A stretch of DNA of 64,000 nt from Streptomyces inusitatus (lineage in GTDB: Bacteria; Actinomycetota; Actinomycetes; Streptomycetales; Streptomycetaceae). The position numbers and the translations under genes are program-made. Shown piece by piece: positions 63,478-64,000 of the stretch (positions are counted from its first letter, which is position 1; the number at the start of each line of letters is the position of its first letter). Under the pieces are notes generated by a model, which was not told the origin of the DNA, made no database searches, and saw only the letters and a list, made by a program, of their open reading frames with translations. The stretch spans positions 1 to 64,000 of the forward strand of contig NZ_BMWG01000019.1 of NCBI RefSeq assembly GCF_014651115.1, in the 5' to 3' direction.

Positions 63478-63500
63478 CCACTGCGCGGGCGGGGCGGATG
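63478..63500 (-). repeat. Degenerate CRISPR-like repeat R13
   Basis: Only the core GCGCGGGCGGGGCGGAT is preserved. Same orientation as the others. Confidence 0.5.
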
Positions 63501-63576
63501 GACCAGGTGGTGTGCTTCCGGCGGCGGCAGGATTGCCGACCAAGATCAGGCTGCCGTCTCGGCACGTCGGCTGGGT

Positions 63577-63867
63577 TCAGTAGAGCTGGACTCGGGTCCG
63601 GACGCAGTGGGGCACGTCGGCGACGATGACGTACTCGGCAACGCCGAGGGATCCGTCCGGTCCGAGCGGGACACGGTGCTGCTGGGGCCACCTCGCCGAG
63701 GCGGTACTGCCCGGCACGTAGCCCTTGGTCTCGTTGATCTGGACAGTTACCGCGATGATCGCCCCGAACACGTCGGCGGGCAGTGCAAGGTCGGCCAGCA
63801 AGGCATCGACTTCGGCGGACAGCAGGCAGGGCCAGCCCTCCGGCTCCGGGTTGTACGGCTCACTCAA
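63577..63867 (-). CDS. Hypothetical protein
   Basis: This 96-residue frame starts at a TTG overlapping the upstream stop (TTGA): SEPYNPEPEGWPCLLSAEVDALLADLALPADVFGAIIAVTVQINETKGYVPGS..., ending EYVIVADVPHCVRTRVQLY. The frame is intact and protein-like; no domain recognised. The overlap suggests translational coupling with the gene upstream, which itself looks broken. Confidence 0.6.
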   Translation of the reverse strand: MSEPYNPEPEGWPCLLSAEVDALLADLALPADVFGAIIAVTVQINETKGYVPGSTASARWPQQHRVPLGPDGSLGVAEYVIVADVPHCVRTRVQLY

Positions 63868-64000
63868 CCGGGTCGGCCCGCCGCCAGCCGGCGCTCTATG
63901 ACCTCGGTGACCGTGGTGGTCGGCAGGTCCCGTTCAGCACGGCCTCGGTCAGGCGGTCACCGCTCGGGTCGGTGTCGAGCATCGCCTCGCACCACCAGCG
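63864..64000 (-). pseudogene. Partial hypothetical gene with apparent frameshift, running off the window
   Basis: The frame ending at 63864 reads DLPTTTVTEVIERRLAAGRPG. Upstream, the protein-like sequence WWCEAMLDTDPSGDRLTEAVLNG is in another frame, so one base appears to be missing near 63935. The 5' end lies beyond the window. Confidence 0.4.

Noticed and set aside
1..64000. tRNA, rRNA, or cas genes
   Set aside because: I looked for tRNA cloverleaf arms, rRNA segments and Cas protein motifs and saw none.

Overview
The window reads as a piece of a Streptomyces-type (high-GC actinomycete) chromosome. GC is very high with strong third-position GC, GTG and TTG starts are common, several neighbouring genes overlap by ATGA or GTGA, and many families are typical of Streptomyces (DUF6397-type protein, roadblock protein, CYP157-like P450, SPW-repeat protein, TgmA/TgmB RiPP pair, DtxR/DmdR-type iron boxes).

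Positions 1-46,500 look like ordinary intact chromosome. In order: a PLP aminotransferase-V enzyme and an MDR oxidoreductase; two P450s, one lacking the ExxR motif; a nucleotidyltransferase; a translationally coupled symporter, ECF sigma factor and small membrane protein; cstA with its YbdD/YjiX-like partner; a secreted lamin-tail protein; a graspetide pair (tgmA/tgmB); an HD-domain protein; a phosphotransferase; and a DUF1275 protein. Next comes an NRPS-independent siderophore operon (ATP-grasp, two IucA/IucC synthetases, PLP decarboxylase; 17.0-23.0 kb), facing a 2Fe-2S siderophore-reductase-like gene and a DUF2470 gene, with three iron-box-like operators. The remaining genes include a STAND ATPase, a LysR regulator, kbl/tdh for threonine catabolism, a roadblock protein, a fatty-acid desaturase, an SNF2 helicase with a SWIM protein, a phytase-like secreted protein, an amidase, and a GAF regulator with an aldehyde dehydrogenase.

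From about 46.5 kb to the end the sequence changes character. It contains a decayed integrase, a TPR-like remnant, an ABC exporter, a gene split by an in-frame UGA, a Nudix / Nudix-methyltransferase-Nudix / P-loop / phosphotransferase run whose last two members are frameshifted, fragments of IS256- and IS5-type transposases and a second integrase fragment. This is a decaying accessory island.

The most unusual feature lies at 55.3-63.5 kb. Thirteen copies of a ~29-bp, type I-E-like CRISPR repeat all lie in one orientation. Two clusters keep exactly 32-nt spacers, and four copies carry the same AT-richer leader on their right side. Between the repeats lie single genes or gene remnants, mostly on the minus strand, including three copies of a ~0.5-0.6 kb leader-plus-ORF module bounded by repeats at both ends. 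Several gene fragments stop at or within a few tens of bases of a repeat. No cas gene is present. I read this as a broken-up CRISPR locus whose repeats now delimit gene cassettes. Whether that is an active process or only decay by recombination cannot be decided from sequence alone.
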